Notes: a model not told the origin generated them from the letters alone. Counted from the stretch's first letter, positions 45,582 to 55,282 are shown. The stretch is DNA of 64,000 bases from Puniceibacterium confluentis (GCF_007923445.1 NZ_VOJI01000010.1:124001-188000); one strand, 5' to 3'. Numbers and translations are program-made.

Positions 45582-45776
45582 GTGACGCCGCTGGCGCTTG
45601 TGCTCTGCCCCCTGCCGACCGTTCTGGAGGTCTCGGGCGACTGGCTGAAACGGGCGTTTCTTCTGCCCGCCGTCGGCAGTCTCGCGATCCTGTTCCGCCC
45701 CGGAATCACGCCGGACGTCGGTGGGGACGCCGGATATGACAGCGAAGAAGGAGTCGGGAGCGGTGACGATGAGTGA
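45582..45776 (+). CDS. Small membrane protein with acidic tail (tentative)
   Basis: 64 aa from GTG 45582. Two hydrophobic stretches (LALVLCPLP and AFLLPAVGSLAILF) are followed by an acidic, Gly-rich end (DVGGDAGYDSEEGVGSGDDE). No good ribosome site is seen, so the call is weak, but the hydrophobic-plus-acidic plan is echoed by the next small gene, and the gap otherwise would be unusually large for this operon. Confidence 0.4.
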   Translation: MTPLALVLCPLPTVLEVSGDWLKRAFLLPAVGSLAILFRPGITPDVGGDAGYDSEEGVGSGDDE

Positions 45777-45809
45777 CCCGCAGCACGCCTGCACCCGGCG
45801 GCGCCCCCA

Positions 45810-45989
45810 ATGAGCCAATGGACAGTTGCCCTGGTGATTCTCGGATCTGCGGTGTTGATGATGGCTTTGGTGGTCTGGATCGGATCGCGCCCCCGGCCTC
45901 GGCGCAAGGACAGAAACGGAGACGCCGGCTCTCCGGGATCCTGGCTCGACGACGACGGCGGTTGTGGCGGAGGAGACGGTGGTGATTGA
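45810..45989 (+). CDS. 59-aa membrane protein with Asp/Gly/Cys-rich tail
   Basis: Sequence starts MSQWTVALVILGSAVLMMAL with one TM helix (residues about 5-25), then a basic stop-transfer (RPRPRRKDR) and a tail SWLDDDGGCGGGDGGD. Positive-inside places the tail in the cytoplasm. Tails of Asp/Gly/Cys kind occur on small proteins in other stress operons and may bind metal or dock a partner. The stop overlaps the likely start region of the next gene, consistent with coupling. Confidence 0.65.
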   Translation: MSQWTVALVILGSAVLMMALVVWIGSRPRPRRKDRNGDAGSPGSWLDDDGGCGGGDGGD

Positions 45990-47100
45990 GTCCGGAAATG
46001 ACCATGTGGGCCTGTCCGACACCTTTGCCTCGCGCCGGTACTTTGCCAAGTTCGAGGCGATCACCGGGCATCTGACCCGCGTCGCCGCGGTGTTGCATTC
46101 CGAAGGCCGGTTGAGCCGCGAAGAGGTCGAGGTGCTGGCGCGTTACGTGCAGGGCATCGCCTTTGCCTTTCGCGCGCTCAGCTACAAGTATCTGCTGGTC
46201 GGACGTGACACCGGGCAGTTTTTCGGCTCACTCACCATGGACGACCACGAGTCGGGTTTTCCGGTTGCCTCGGAACTTCTGGTGATGGCGAACGACGCGC
46301 TGCAGGCAGAGCGGCATCTGGAAGGACTGCCCTCGGCAACGGTGCTCAAGGACCAGATGGTGGCACAGATCATCGGCGAGCAGAGCCTGCCGACGCGGCT
46401 GCAATACGCTCTCAGCCAGCGGCTCTACTACGAGGAACTGGCGCGCGGCAAACTGTTCTGGCCGCGCAACGATCCGGTGGCGCTCTGGCTGTCGGGCTCC
46501 GAGCCTCGGCGGCGCTACCTGCTGCACTGGGCGGTCTACGACTCGGTGATCAACCTGCCGGTGGTCTACCTGATGGAGGTCGAGGATTCCGGCCGCGATG
46601 CCCTGCCCCGGGACCAGCGCCGCTGGCCCGAGGTGCAGACCCATCTGATGGGCCAGGCTCTGGGCGGTCTCAAACTGCTGACGATCGCCAGGGGCTTTGA
46701 CGAAAGCTTTGCCGATCTGCACCCCAAGCGCCTGCGTAGGCTGCACCTGGGACCAATGTATTCCCATGCCTATACCCGCCAGTCCGGCCCGATCCGCGAT
46801 GTGCTGGCCGAAGCCCATGCCCCCGCCGGACAGGACTGGGCGCTGGCCTGGACGCTGGAAGAGCTGGAAAGCGAGCGGGTGCGCGAGGAACGCACCGGCT
46901 GGTTCGGCAAGGTCCAGCGCGAGATCTTTGCGCTGGACCCGTTTTCCGGACGCGGGGTCGAAACCGGTGCCACCCGCAGCGAACGGATGATCGTGCTGCC
47001 CGAACGCCCGTATCAGGTTCTGGCCGAAAAAGCGCCGCCGGGATTCGCCTCGGTGCGCAAGTTCGTGGTCAGCCCGGGAGGCCGGGTGCTCAGCTACTGA
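45982..47100 (+). CDS. Uncharacterised protein of the coiled-coil/AAA+ operon
   Basis: 372 aa if started at GTG 45982, six bases after GGAGGAG; GTG codons at 45979 and 45964 are in frame too. Mostly helical with LSREEVEVLARYVQGIAFAFRALSYKYLLVGRD, and DSVINLPVVYLMEVEDSG. No signal peptide, TM or motif that I recognise. It overlaps the 59-aa protein gene and is followed after 69 nt by the AAA+ gene, so it is probably a partner of that ATPase. Confidence 0.75.
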   Translation: MIESGNDHVGLSDTFASRRYFAKFEAITGHLTRVAAVLHSEGRLSREEVEVLARYVQGIAFAFRALSYKYLLVGRDTGQFFGSLTMDDHESGFPVASELLVMANDALQAERHLEGLPSATVLKDQMVAQIIGEQSLPTRLQYALSQRLYYEELARGKLFWPRNDPVALWLSGSEPRRRYLLHWAVYDSVINLPVVYLMEVEDSGRDALPRDQRRWPEVQTHLMGQALGGLKLLTIARGFDESFADLHPKRLRRLHLGPMYSHAYTRQSGPIRDVLAEAHAPAGQDWALAWTLEELESERVREERTGWFGKVQREIFALDPFSGRGVETGATRSERMIVLPERPYQVLAEKAPPGFASVRKFVVSPGGRVLSY

Positions 47101-47130
47101 CGGCCGGGCGGGTGGAGAGGCCGGTCACGT

Positions 47131-47153
47131 GAGTATTTGGAAAGAGAAGAAAC
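47131..47153 (+). repeat. Copy A of a 23-nt element before the AAA+ gene
   Basis: Its 23 bases are identical to copy C (59573-59595, opposite strand). The core ATTTGGAAAGAGAAGAA is also in copy B. It ends 16 nt before the AAA+ start codon. Confidence 0.8.
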
Positions 47154-47169
47154 AGGGGGACGGTGCAAG

Positions 47170-49107
47170 ATGAGCCAGACATCCGATCTGATGGAACTGC
47201 GCGAGGTGGATATCCGCAAACAGTATTCCGCCGCCGTGGCCCTGCTGGAGGGTTTTGACCATGTGCCGCGGATTGCCAGACCGCGGACGCCTGCGCGCGT
47301 CGAGGACCGCTCGCCCGGGATCCCCTCGGCCCGCCGCTTCCGCAGCACGACGCCGGGGCTGGTGACCCGGAGCACGGCACGGCCCGAAGGGGTGCAGCTG
47401 ATCGCCCGGATCGAAGCGGTCGATGAAAGCGATCCACTGGTCACACCGATGCAGGCCACGGTGATCACGGCGCTGCGCCGGGCCCTGGCCATTGCGCTGG
47501 CCCTTGGTGACACCTTCAGCGACGCCACCGGCCTCGGCGATCTCAAGCGCGCCAACCTGCAGGGGCCGCTCGGCAATGAGCGCAAGGCAGAGTTCACCGA
47601 ACTGCTGGCGGCCGAAGCGCTGGCCGTCACCCATGTCTTTGCCAATGCGCTGGGGTTCCTGCTGGCTCTGCACGCGTCGGAGACTCCGGTCACCCTGGGT
47701 GAGGTCGAAGAGGTACTCACTGACAACGCCGGTCTCGCCCTGCATGGCGCACTCTGGCAGCTGGATCAGGAAATCGCCGCCCATGCACGGGACGACGCGC
47801 ATCTGGTAGCGACCCTGATCGCCTTTGCCGAAGCCCTGATGGCCAAGGTCGCGCTGCGGTCGCAGGGCGCGCCCCGGCTGGCGGCCTTTTCCACTGCCAG
47901 CTGGCGGGTCGCGGCGGATGATCTGACCCTGCGCGGCTTTACCCCCGCGACACAGGCCCGCGGCACCACCCTGACCATGCAGTTCAAGACACCGCAAGAG
48001 GTGGTCGGCAACCACATCGCCAAGTATCAGGCGCTGCGGCTGGCCAAGATGCTGATGGCCTATGACTTTGAGCGTCGGCTGAACCCGTTTGCCGACCTCG
48101 GCGGCTTCATCTTCACCTTCATGGGCGACGGCAAGCCCGGTACCGGCAAGACCACGCTGATCCAGATGATGGCCGGCCTGTTGCACGGCTATTGCGAGAC
48201 CGCCGGCTACCCGTTCCGCTACCAGAACCTGAGCACCGAGAACATCGACAGCTATCAGGGCAAATCGGGGCAGAATGCCAAGGCCTTCATCGACCACATC
48301 CTCGACCCTGCGGTGATCGGCTTTGGCACCATCGACGACATCGACCAGCTGGCGGGCAAGCGCGGTGACCGGCAGTCGTCCGCCGGGCAGCTGGAAATCA
48401 CCGCCGTGCTGATGGAGAGTTTTGCCGGCGCCAACACCGTGGTGCGCGGCAATTGTACCTTTGGCATGTTCAGCAACTACCCCGAGAATGTCGACGATGC
48501 CCTGCGCCAGCGCGCCGGCGCCCGGTTCCTGGTCGACGGCCCGCAGACCCGCGAGGACTACATCGACATCCTGGCGCTGCTGATGGGCAAGCGGCACGAC
48601 ATCCCGTTGGGCGACCACGATCTGTTCGCGGCGCAGGAGATCAAGCGGGCGGTGGCGGCGTCGTTCGAGTCGCATGCGCGCCCTCACGAAGCCGGTCTGC
48701 TGGAGGTGTTCGAACGGGTGCGGTCCTCGGTCGGGGATCTGGACACCATTGCCAAGCTCGGGACCTATCTGAAAGCGATCCAGCAGGCCGACGCGCGGTT
48801 CACCGGTCGGGCGATCAAGAACATCACCGACGCGGTCAAGGTGCGGGCGATGGATTTCGAGCTGCCGGATGAGTGGATGGAGCAGCCGGAGCTGTTCCTG
48901 TTCCAGCCCTACGAGGTGAAATCGGCGATGATCTCGGAGTTGCGTCGGCCGATCACCGTCGAGATGGTGATACAGGAGATCAACCGCTACGCCGATTCCG
49001 AATTCCGTTACGCCGACAAGTCGGACGAGGCGGCGATCGAGGCGATGGTGCGGGACTTCGGGCGGCAGGACGCGGCGAAGAAAAGGTATCTGGAGGGTAA
49101 GGGGTGA
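47170..49107 (+). CDS. AAA+ ATPase with long N-terminal helical region
   Basis: 645 aa. The first about 300 residues are helical without a known domain. The AAA+ core begins near 310: Walker A DGKPGTGKTTLIQMM (about 320-334), Walker B-like VIGFGTIDDIDQL (about 380-392), sensor-1 region NCTFGMFSNYPEN and an Arg-finger-like DALRQRAGARF. Closest in style to MoxR-type remodelling ATPases, though the pore loops differ. It is the only energy-using gene of its operon, so it likely drives assembly or remodelling of the coiled-coil and membrane partners. The exonuclease gene follows with a GTGA overlap. Confidence 0.88.
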   Translation: MSQTSDLMELREVDIRKQYSAAVALLEGFDHVPRIARPRTPARVEDRSPGIPSARRFRSTTPGLVTRSTARPEGVQLIARIEAVDESDPLVTPMQATVITALRRALAIALALGDTFSDATGLGDLKRANLQGPLGNERKAEFTELLAAEALAVTHVFANALGFLLALHASETPVTLGEVEEVLTDNAGLALHGALWQLDQEIAAHARDDAHLVATLIAFAEALMAKVALRSQGAPRLAAFSTASWRVAADDLTLRGFTPATQARGTTLTMQFKTPQEVVGNHIAKYQALRLAKMLMAYDFERRLNPFADLGGFIFTFMGDGKPGTGKTTLIQMMAGLLHGYCETAGYPFRYQNLSTENIDSYQGKSGQNAKAFIDHILDPAVIGFGTIDDIDQLAGKRGDRQSSAGQLEITAVLMESFAGANTVVRGNCTFGMFSNYPENVDDALRQRAGARFLVDGPQTREDYIDILALLMGKRHDIPLGDHDLFAAQEIKRAVAASFESHARPHEAGLLEVFERVRSSVGDLDTIAKLGTYLKAIQQADARFTGRAIKNITDAVKVRAMDFELPDEWMEQPELFLFQPYEVKSAMISELRRPITVEMVIQEINRYADSEFRYADKSDEAAIEAMVRDFGRQDAAKKRYLEGKG

Positions 49108-49982
49108 ACAGGTTTTCAGTAATTGACGTGGAGACAGCGAACGCCGACTATTCGTCTATATGTCAAGTCGGCATTGTTAACTTCGAAAATGGCGCAATTA
49201 TTTCGTCAAAGAACTATTTAATCGATCCGCAGAGCTATTTTGACCCATTTAACGTAGGCATACACGGCATCAATCAAAAAGATGTTGCTGGCAAAATGAA
49301 TTTCAAAGAAGCCTACCAAGAAATATCCGCATCACTAAGAGAAAAAATTGTCGTTCACCATGGGCATTTTGATTTCACTGCATTCAATCGCTGCTACGAC
49401 AAACATTTTTTACCGCCTATCAAGTGTGATTGGCTGGACAATACTAAAATAGTGAGGAGAACATGGTCCGAGTTTTCTCGGAAGGGCTACTCTCTAAAGT
49501 CGCTAGCGAACCATTTCGGAATTGAATTGGACCACCATGACGCGGTTTCGGATGCAAAGGCAGCTGGTTTGATTTTTTGCAAAGCCTTGACAGAAAGTGG
49601 AACGCTGGCGGCAGATTGGCTGGAATTGGTCAAAATGCCGATCACAGGTCAAAATTTAAGGAGTGATGTCAAACGCGAGGGCGATCCCAATGCACCGTTT
49701 TACGGGGAAACTATTGTTTTTACCGGCAGTCTAGTCATCGCAAGACAAACCGCAGCTGATGTGGAGCAGCAATTAGGATTTGATGTTCGACCAGGCGTGA
49801 CTAAAAATACGAGTTATATTTGCGCAGGAATTCAAAATTTGGACTCTCTAATCGGCTACGCAAAATCATCGAAACAAAGAAAGGCAGAATCCCTTAGGAA
49901 CGCGGGGCAAGAAATCTCCTTTCTTTCCGAGGACGACTTTTGGGAACTTGCAAAAATACATTTGGCTGGCGAGGCGGAATGA
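49104..49982 (+). CDS. DEDDh exonuclease with BRCT domain, AT-rich insert
   Basis: 292 aa from GTG 49104. Exonuclease part at residues about 1-170: ExoI VIDVET (Asp8, Glu10), ExoII HGHFDFTAF, Exo[14 protein letters not shown], a DnaQ-like 3'-5' nuclease. A BRCT domain at about 200-290 starts FYGETIVFTGSLVIARQTAADVE. BRCT plus DnaQ fusions act on nicked or damaged DNA. Base use is plainly AT-richer than every neighbour (many A/T-ending codons), pointing to horizontal arrival. It overlaps both neighbours by 4 nt and is flanked by TGAA (49105-49108 and 49980-49983). Confidence 0.9.
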   Translation: MNRFSVIDVETANADYSSICQVGIVNFENGAIISSKNYLIDPQSYFDPFNVGIHGINQKDVAGKMNFKEAYQEISASLREKIVVHHGHFDFTAFNRCYDKHFLPPIKCDWLDNTKIVRRTWSEFSRKGYSLKSLANHFGIELDHHDAVSDAKAAGLIFCKALTESGTLAADWLELVKMPITGQNLRSDVKREGDPNAPFYGETIVFTGSLVIARQTAADVEQQLGFDVRPGVTKNTSYICAGIQNLDSLIGYAKSSKQRKAESLRNAGQEISFLSEDDFWELAKIHLAGEAE

Positions 49983-51310
49983 AACGCCTCATCGACACCG
50001 GCCTGATGTTCGGCAACCTTCTGCGCATCGACTCGCCCGCGCTGGTCGAGCGTTACAACCGGGCGCTGAAACATCTCACCGGCAGAGCGACCACCCTCGC
50101 TGAATTCCACATCGACATCTCCGGTTTCTCGCCCGAGATCGGGGACGAATTCGACGACCCGCTCTACCTCAATCCCAACGGGGTGAACCGCCAGTTCATC
50201 CTGCTCAGCACCCAGCAGAAGTCCGCGCCGCTGCTCAACGCCAAATTCTCGACCTCGCGCGGCATCCTGCGGCAGTTCATCGAGGCCAACGAGGCGCAGC
50301 TTTTCGCCCTGACAACCCGCGATGCGGTGGGGGGCGAACTGGTGAATTCGGTGCATGACGTCAGCGACCCGGCGCGGCTGTTCGATATCCGCCGGATCCG
50401 GATCGAGGCCGACACCTCGAGCGGTACCCTGCGCGATGCCGACGCGCTGGCGGCGATGGTCGACCGGTTCCAGACCGAGGACGATGCCTGGTATGACGAT
50501 GTGCTGATCGCCGAGATGATCAGCCTTGCGAAAAAGACCGGCGACGTGGTGCGCAACCCGGTGCGGCTGAAGCATATGGACTTCAGCCAGGGCAACTTCT
50601 GGACCGCGCATTTTGGCGGCATCTACATCTTTCGCACCCTGCCCGAGCCCGCGGCGATCCTGTCGGGCGCGGTGCCCGGCGACCTGCCGATCAAATCGGT
50701 GCTGTCGATAGGCGCGCACAACCGCGTCGCCGCCTTTCTCGAGGTCAACGGCCTGGTCGAACCCATCGTTCGGGCGCGCGGTGTGGATGCGGCGGCGATC
50801 CTGCGGCAAAAGATGGATTTTGTCACCGTGGATGCGGCGCAGGACGCCGGCATCGACCTCACCGGCGCCACGCGGCGCGACATCCGCCTGCTGGCGCGGC
50901 GCCACGCCTCAGACCTGCCCCCCGAGTGGCACGGGCTGAACGCCCTCACCACCTGGGCCGAAGGTGACGGCCCCTGGCCGCATCTGACATCGGATCATCC
51001 GGCGTATTTCTACACTCTGCGCGCCGGGGATCACGCCGACAGGGATCTTGTCAACATGCTGCTGGCGGAACTGGCGCCCAAGGACATCCGCCAGCTGTTC
51101 ATCTGCCACAAGGAACTGTTCTACAGCCTGTACCGCACCTGGGGTGAGACAAAGAAAAGCTATGTCGTCGACTTCCTGACGCGCGAGTATCAGGTGGACA
51201 AGGCGGGTGCGCGGCGCGCACTCTTTGGCCATGACGCCCCGATGGCCGAAGAGGTCGTGCCCGATCCGGTAGCACGGGTCGGCCCCTGGGGCGCGGCGCG
51301 GAGGCCCTGA
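49979..51310 (+). CDS. DUF6638-like protein
   Basis: 443 aa, ATG at 49979 overlapping the exonuclease stop. Composition is soluble and mixed; notable pieces are RYNRALKHLTGR, GFSPEIGDEFDDPLYLNPNGVNRQFILLST, and HMDFSQGNFWTAHFGGIYIFRTL. I recall this as the Rhodobacterales family DUF6638 but cannot confirm it here. No signal peptide or TM. Base use matches the chromosome again, so the AT-rich stretch is confined to the gene before. Confidence 0.75.
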   Translation: MKRLIDTGLMFGNLLRIDSPALVERYNRALKHLTGRATTLAEFHIDISGFSPEIGDEFDDPLYLNPNGVNRQFILLSTQQKSAPLLNAKFSTSRGILRQFIEANEAQLFALTTRDAVGGELVNSVHDVSDPARLFDIRRIRIEADTSSGTLRDADALAAMVDRFQTEDDAWYDDVLIAEMISLAKKTGDVVRNPVRLKHMDFSQGNFWTAHFGGIYIFRTLPEPAAILSGAVPGDLPIKSVLSIGAHNRVAAFLEVNGLVEPIVRARGVDAAAILRQKMDFVTVDAAQDAGIDLTGATRRDIRLLARRHASDLPPEWHGLNALTTWAEGDGPWPHLTSDHPAYFYTLRAGDHADRDLVNMLLAELAPKDIRQLFICHKELFYSLYRTWGETKKSYVVDFLTREYQVDKAGARRALFGHDAPMAEEVVPDPVARVGPWGAARRP

Positions 51311-51311
51311 T

Positions 51312-51578
51312 ATGATCGCATTCCTGCAGCTGATGTTTGGCGCCTTTGTCGTGCTGACGCTGGTCTATATCGGCGTTTCGCTCTATTCGAGGTCGGTGCG
51401 GCGCGGCAAGCTGGAAGCGGAGTGGGAAGCCGGGGGCAAGGTCGGCGATCGCGATGCCTTTGTGCAGCAGGGGCTGAAGGATTACGACGGGTCGCTGCGG
51501 CGCAAGTTGATTCTCGGGGTCTATGTGGTGCCGTTCACGCTGATGGTGGTGATCATCTACCTCATCAATTTCTACTGA
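51312..51578 (+). CDS. Small two-helix membrane protein
   Basis: 88 aa, ATG one base after the previous stop. TM helix 1 at about 3-25 (FLQLMFGAFVVLTLVYIGVSLY), a charged cytosolic loop (RSVRRGKLEAEWEAGGKVGDRDAFVQQGLKDY), and TM helix 2 at about 64-86 (LILGVYVVPFTLMVVIIYLI). No known family. It is followed after 12 nt by the DUF1523 gene, with GAGAGGAG between. Confidence 0.75.
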   Translation: MIAFLQLMFGAFVVLTLVYIGVSLYSRSVRRGKLEAEWEAGGKVGDRDAFVQQGLKDYDGSLRRKLILGVYVVPFTLMVVIIYLINFY

Positions 51579-51590
51579 GAGGAGACCGCA

Positions 51591-52235
51591 ATGGTCTACG
51601 TCAAATGGGTCTTCATCCTGCTGTTCTGGGGCATCGTCGGGGCGTTCCTGCACTATACCCTGCCACAGCACGACATCGTGCGCGTCACCGACACCTATGA
51701 AAAGCGGGTGGATCCGGGCGAGAACCGCTGGTTCTGGGCACAGGCCGATATCGGGACAGACGGGACCATGGCCAACCGCGACGTGTTCTTTATCCAGACG
51801 CGGCGGGCGGGCGATGATGTCATGGTCTACCGCAACGAGGACACAGGCTGGGGCTGGCCGCCGTATTTCAAGTTCGACACCTCGAACCTGCAGGCCGAGG
51901 CGGCTGACCTGCGTTCCACCGCAGCGGCGCCGCAATGGGCGGTGCTGACCCACTATGGCTGGCGCAACGAATTCTTCACCATTTTTCCCAATGCTGTCGG
52001 GATCCGCCCGGTGGCAAGCCCGGATGTGCGGATCATTCCCTGGGTCAACATCATCATCCTGACGCTTCTGGCCGCGGTGTTCTGGGCCATCTGGGCGCGC
52101 TGGCGCCGGTTCCGTCGCAATCGGGTGAACCCGGTGCTGGCGGACATGAACCAAGGTCTGGAGGCGGCGGGTGACCGGTTTGCCGAACGGCGCGGACGGT
52201 TCGGCCGCTGGATCGACAGCTGGAAATCCAAGTGA
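51591..52235 (+). CDS. DUF1523 family membrane protein
   Basis: 214 aa. TM helix at about 4-22 (VKWVFILLFWGIVGAFLHY), the conserved LPQHDIVRVTDTYEKRVD just after it, an extracytoplasmic domain of about 120 residues with Trp-rich motifs (GENRWFWAQAD, DTGWGWPPYFKFDTSNLQ), a second TM at about 148-166, and a basic C-terminal tail. This is DUF1523, of unknown function. Last gene of the operon; about 75 nt to the convergent lytic transglycosylase. Confidence 0.88.
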   Translation: MVYVKWVFILLFWGIVGAFLHYTLPQHDIVRVTDTYEKRVDPGENRWFWAQADIGTDGTMANRDVFFIQTRRAGDDVMVYRNEDTGWGWPPYFKFDTSNLQAEAADLRSTAAAPQWAVLTHYGWRNEFFTIFPNAVGIRPVASPDVRIIPWVNIIILTLLAAVFWAIWARWRRFRRNRVNPVLADMNQGLEAAGDRFAERRGRFGRWIDSWKSK

Positions 52236-52309
52236 TGGACCCGTCGCCGCCGCGCGGCGGGGATTTCACGCGCTGAGACCGCGCCATCCCCCGCGGGCGG
52301 CAACGGCAC

Positions 52310-54265
52310 CTATTCGCCGTTGCGGGCCAGTTCCGGCAGGGTCGACCCGACCAACTCTTGCGAGAAGGGTACCGGCAGCGCCGTCTTGCCAAGGCGGGCG
52401 CGGTAGACCGGCAGGCTTTCGGCGACGCGCATCACATAGTTCTGGGTCTCGCGGAACGGGATGAATTCGATGAAATCCACCACGTCGATCTCGCCCCGGC
52501 GCGGGTCGCCGTAGAGTTTCATCCAGCCCGACGGGCGGCTGGGTCCGGCGTTGTAGCCCGCCGCCATCATCACCACGTTGCCATCGAACTGGCGCGCCAG
52601 CGACGCCAGATATGCCGCGCCCAGCCGAGCGTTGTACTCCGGATCGTCCAGCAACCCCGAAAGCGAGAACGGCTCGCCGATCCAGCCCGAGACTTCTTCG
52701 GCGGTGCGCGGCATCACCTGCATCAGCCCGCGCGCCCCGACGCCAGAGACCACCGCCGGGTTGAACTCAGATTCGCGCCGGGCGATCGCCAGGACGATCT
52801 CGGTCGGGACCGGATGCGGGTCCTCGGCCAGAGGGTGAAGCGCATAGTACGGGCCCGGCACCTCGATCCCGGACTGCGCCGCGCGCTTGCCCAGCATCAC
52901 CTGCAGATGCGGCCGGTTCATCTCGGCCAGCATGTCGCCCATCTGGCCGATTTCCGTCCGGTTCAGCGACTCGGAAAGATGGGTGAAGAACCTGTTGGCC
53001 AGATCGTCCTCGCCCGCCGCCAGAAGCAGGACCGCCGCCTGGTAGACCGACGACCTGGTATAGGCCGCCTCGCGCCAGGGCGGGAACCCCTCCTGGCCCG
53101 ACAGGCGGGGATCGGCAGGCAACCCGGCCTTTTCCGCCGCCAGCAACCCGTAGAACGAGGTCTGGTACTGGCCGCCGAATCCATAGGCCTCTTGCGCCGC
53201 GTCAGTGTTGCCCAACGCCTCCTGTGCGCGGCCGATCCAATAGCCGGCGCGCCCCAGCGAAATCGGCGAATCCACCGCTTTGCGCAGATGCTGGAAGTGC
53301 TCCAGTGCCAGTTGCGGTTTTTCGAGAAACCGCAGCGCCAGATAGCCCGAGAGCCATTCGAGGTCGGCGTAATCCGATCCCTCGACCATGTAATGGGTCG
53401 ATGCAATGCGGTACGCCAGTGTCGGGTTGCCGCCGCGCATCTGGTCACGCGCGAGCGACCGGCGCCGGTTGCCCCAGGCAGAGGGCTCCCCCAGAGCCTC
53501 GGCACTGGTCGAGCGCTCCAGCAGCAGCTCGGTTGCATCGGCATCGCGGTTCTTGCGCATCCGCCATTCAAACCGCGCATGGGCAAGCCCCGGATCATTC
53601 TGCAACGCTGCCGGCACCCGCGCAATCAGCCCGTCAACGCCGGCGGCACTGTCCATCAGGCCCATCCGCGCCTCGGCCAGGGCGCGGTGGTCGTCATCCA
53701 CCAGCCCGAGCATTCCACGGGCATTGGCGGTCCAGCCCTTCCACAGGGCCATGTCCAGCCGCGCCTGATGATGCGGTTTCAGCAGCGCGCCGTGTTGCGC
53801 CAGAAACGCCGCGCGCTCTTCCGAGGACAGTGACAGCGTGCGCCATGCCAGCACAACTGTCGCCTCGGCGGCACCGGTCTGGCCGTCCTGCAGATACGCC
53901 CGCGCCAGCGACAGCGCGCCGGTTCCGGTCTGCGGCGGATAATCGGCAAAGAACGCCTCGACATCGGCATGCGAGGCCTCGACCATCGCCTCTTCGCTTT
54001 TTTCGCGCAGGTAATCCATGCCCGGCCAGTTGCCGTTGCGGTCGACAAAATCCATGACCTGCGACGCAGACCCCAGCCCGGCGCGCAGATAATGCCACAT
54101 GATCACATCCACCGCCGGTTGTCCGTCGCCGCGCGCCGCGATCTGCGCCGCGGCCCAGTTGCCCTGGCGCAGCGCGTCCATCGCCCGGCTCATCGGTCTG
54201 TCAGCGCCCTGCGCGGCTGCCATAGAGGTCACAAGCAGGAAGATCAGGGTCAGAATGCGCGACAT
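52310..54265 (-). CDS. Soluble-type lytic murein transglycosylase
   Basis: 651 aa from [10 protein letters not shown]. Signal peptide to about residue 21. A long helical superhelix (TPR-like, about 30-470) precedes the SLT domain: catalytic Glu in [29 protein letters not shown] (about 515-543), followed by [14 protein letters not shown] and [14 protein letters not shown]. It cleaves glycan strands to 1,6-anhydromuropeptides in the periplasm, the Slt70 layout. Divergent from dapA. Confidence 0.93.
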   Translation of the reverse strand: MSRILTLIFLLVTSMAAAQGADRPMSRAMDALRQGNWAAAQIAARGDGQPAVDVIMWHYLRAGLGSASQVMDFVDRNGNWPGMDYLREKSEEAMVEASHADVEAFFADYPPQTGTGALSLARAYLQDGQTGAAEATVVLAWRTLSLSSEERAAFLAQHGALLKPHHQARLDMALWKGWTANARGMLGLVDDDHRALAEARMGLMDSAAGVDGLIARVPAALQNDPGLAHARFEWRMRKNRDADATELLLERSTSAEALGEPSAWGNRRRSLARDQMRGGNPTLAYRIASTHYMVEGSDYADLEWLSGYLALRFLEKPQLALEHFQHLRKAVDSPISLGRAGYWIGRAQEALGNTDAAQEAYGFGGQYQTSFYGLLAAEKAGLPADPRLSGQEGFPPWREAAYTRSSVYQAAVLLLAAGEDDLANRFFTHLSESLNRTEIGQMGDMLAEMNRPHLQVMLGKRAAQSGIEVPGPYYALHPLAEDPHPVPTEIVLAIARRESEFNPAVVSGVGARGLMQVMPRTAEEVSGWIGEPFSLSGLLDDPEYNARLGAAYLASLARQFDGNVVMMAAGYNAGPSRPSGWMKLYGDPRRGEIDVVDFIEFIPFRETQNYVMRVAESLPVYRARLGKTALPVPFSQELVGSTLPELARNGE

Positions 54266-54406
54266 AAGCTTGCAATTTCCCCGCTGAAACTGGATAGACA
54301 CGGCCCAGAGGATACCGTGCCCACGTCTAGCAACAACTCACGATCTTGGGAAGATCGCGGAAATCCCCTGTACGATCATATGCAGAATCGAAAAAAGGAG
54401 CGTGTC

Positions 54407-55282
54407 ATGTTTAAAGGCTCAATGCCTGCCCTGGTCACGCCGTTCAAGGACGGCGCAGTGGATTTCGACACACTCAAAAAACTTGTCGAGTGGCATATCG
54501 CACAGGGCAGCCACGGCCTGGTGCCCGTTGGCACCACCGGCGAAAGCCCGACCCTGAGCCACACCGAGCACGAAGCGGTGGTGGATTGTGTCGTGAAATC
54601 GGTGGCGGGCCGCATTCCGGTGATTGCCGGCGCGGGGTCCAACAACACCTCCGAGGCGATCCGCTTCATGCAGTTTGCCGATCGCGTCGGCGCCGATGCG
54701 GTGCTGGTGGTGACGCCCTATTACAACAAGCCCACCCAGGCCGGACTTTACGCGCATTTCAAGATGCTGCACGACTGCTGCGACCTGCCGATCATCATCT
54801 ACAACATCCCCGGACGCTCGGCGGTCGACATGACCCCGGCCACCATGGGCGAACTGGCGAAGCTGCCGCGAATCGTCGGCGTCAAGGATGCCACCGGCGA
54901 CCTTGCCCGGGTCTGCGCCCAGCGCATCACGTGCGGGGCGGACTTTATCCAGGTCTCGGGCGAGGATGCCACGGCGCATGGCTTTAACGCGCAGGGCGGT
55001 GTCGGCTGCATCTCCGTCACCGCCAATGCCGCGCCGCGACTCTGCGCCGACCTCCAGGAGGCGACGCTGGCGGGTGACTACGCCAAGGCGCTGATGCTGC
55101 AGGACCGCCTGATGCCGCTGCACCATGCGATCTTTACCGAGCCGGGCCTGTGCGGGGTCAAATACGCCATGCACAGACTCGGGCTGTGCTCGGACGAGGT
55201 GCGCCCTCCCCTGTTGCCGCTGACGCCCGAAACCCGCGCCAAGGTTGATGCCGGCCTGCGCCACGCCGGTCTGCTGAACTGA
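54407..55282 (+). CDS. dapA: 4-hydroxy-tetrahydrodipicolinate synthase
   Basis: 291 aa, AAGGAG upstream of [13 protein letters not shown]. Schiff-base Lys160 in VGVKDATGD, Tyr132 in YNIPGR, and Tyr106 in PYYNKP complete the active site with GTTGES (about 42-47). It condenses pyruvate and aspartate semialdehyde, entry to lysine and diaminopimelate synthesis. Confidence 0.97.
   Translation: MFKGSMPALVTPFKDGAVDFDTLKKLVEWHIAQGSHGLVPVGTTGESPTLSHTEHEAVVDCVVKSVAGRIPVIAGAGSNNTSEAIRFMQFADRVGADAVLVVTPYYNKPTQAGLYAHFKMLHDCCDLPIIIYNIPGRSAVDMTPATMGELAKLPRIVGVKDATGDLARVCAQRITCGADFIQVSGEDATAHGFNAQGGVGCISVTANAAPRLCADLQEATLAGDYAKALMLQDRLMPLHHAIFTEPGLCGVKYAMHRLGLCSDEVRPPLLPLTPETRAKVDAGLRHAGLLN

Noticed and set aside
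45437-45739. An alternative 100-aa frame across the end of the coiled-coil gene
   Set aside because: It is Arg/Pro-rich shadow sequence; the GTG 45582 frame in the same place has a more protein-like hydrophobic/acidic plan, though even that is tentative.
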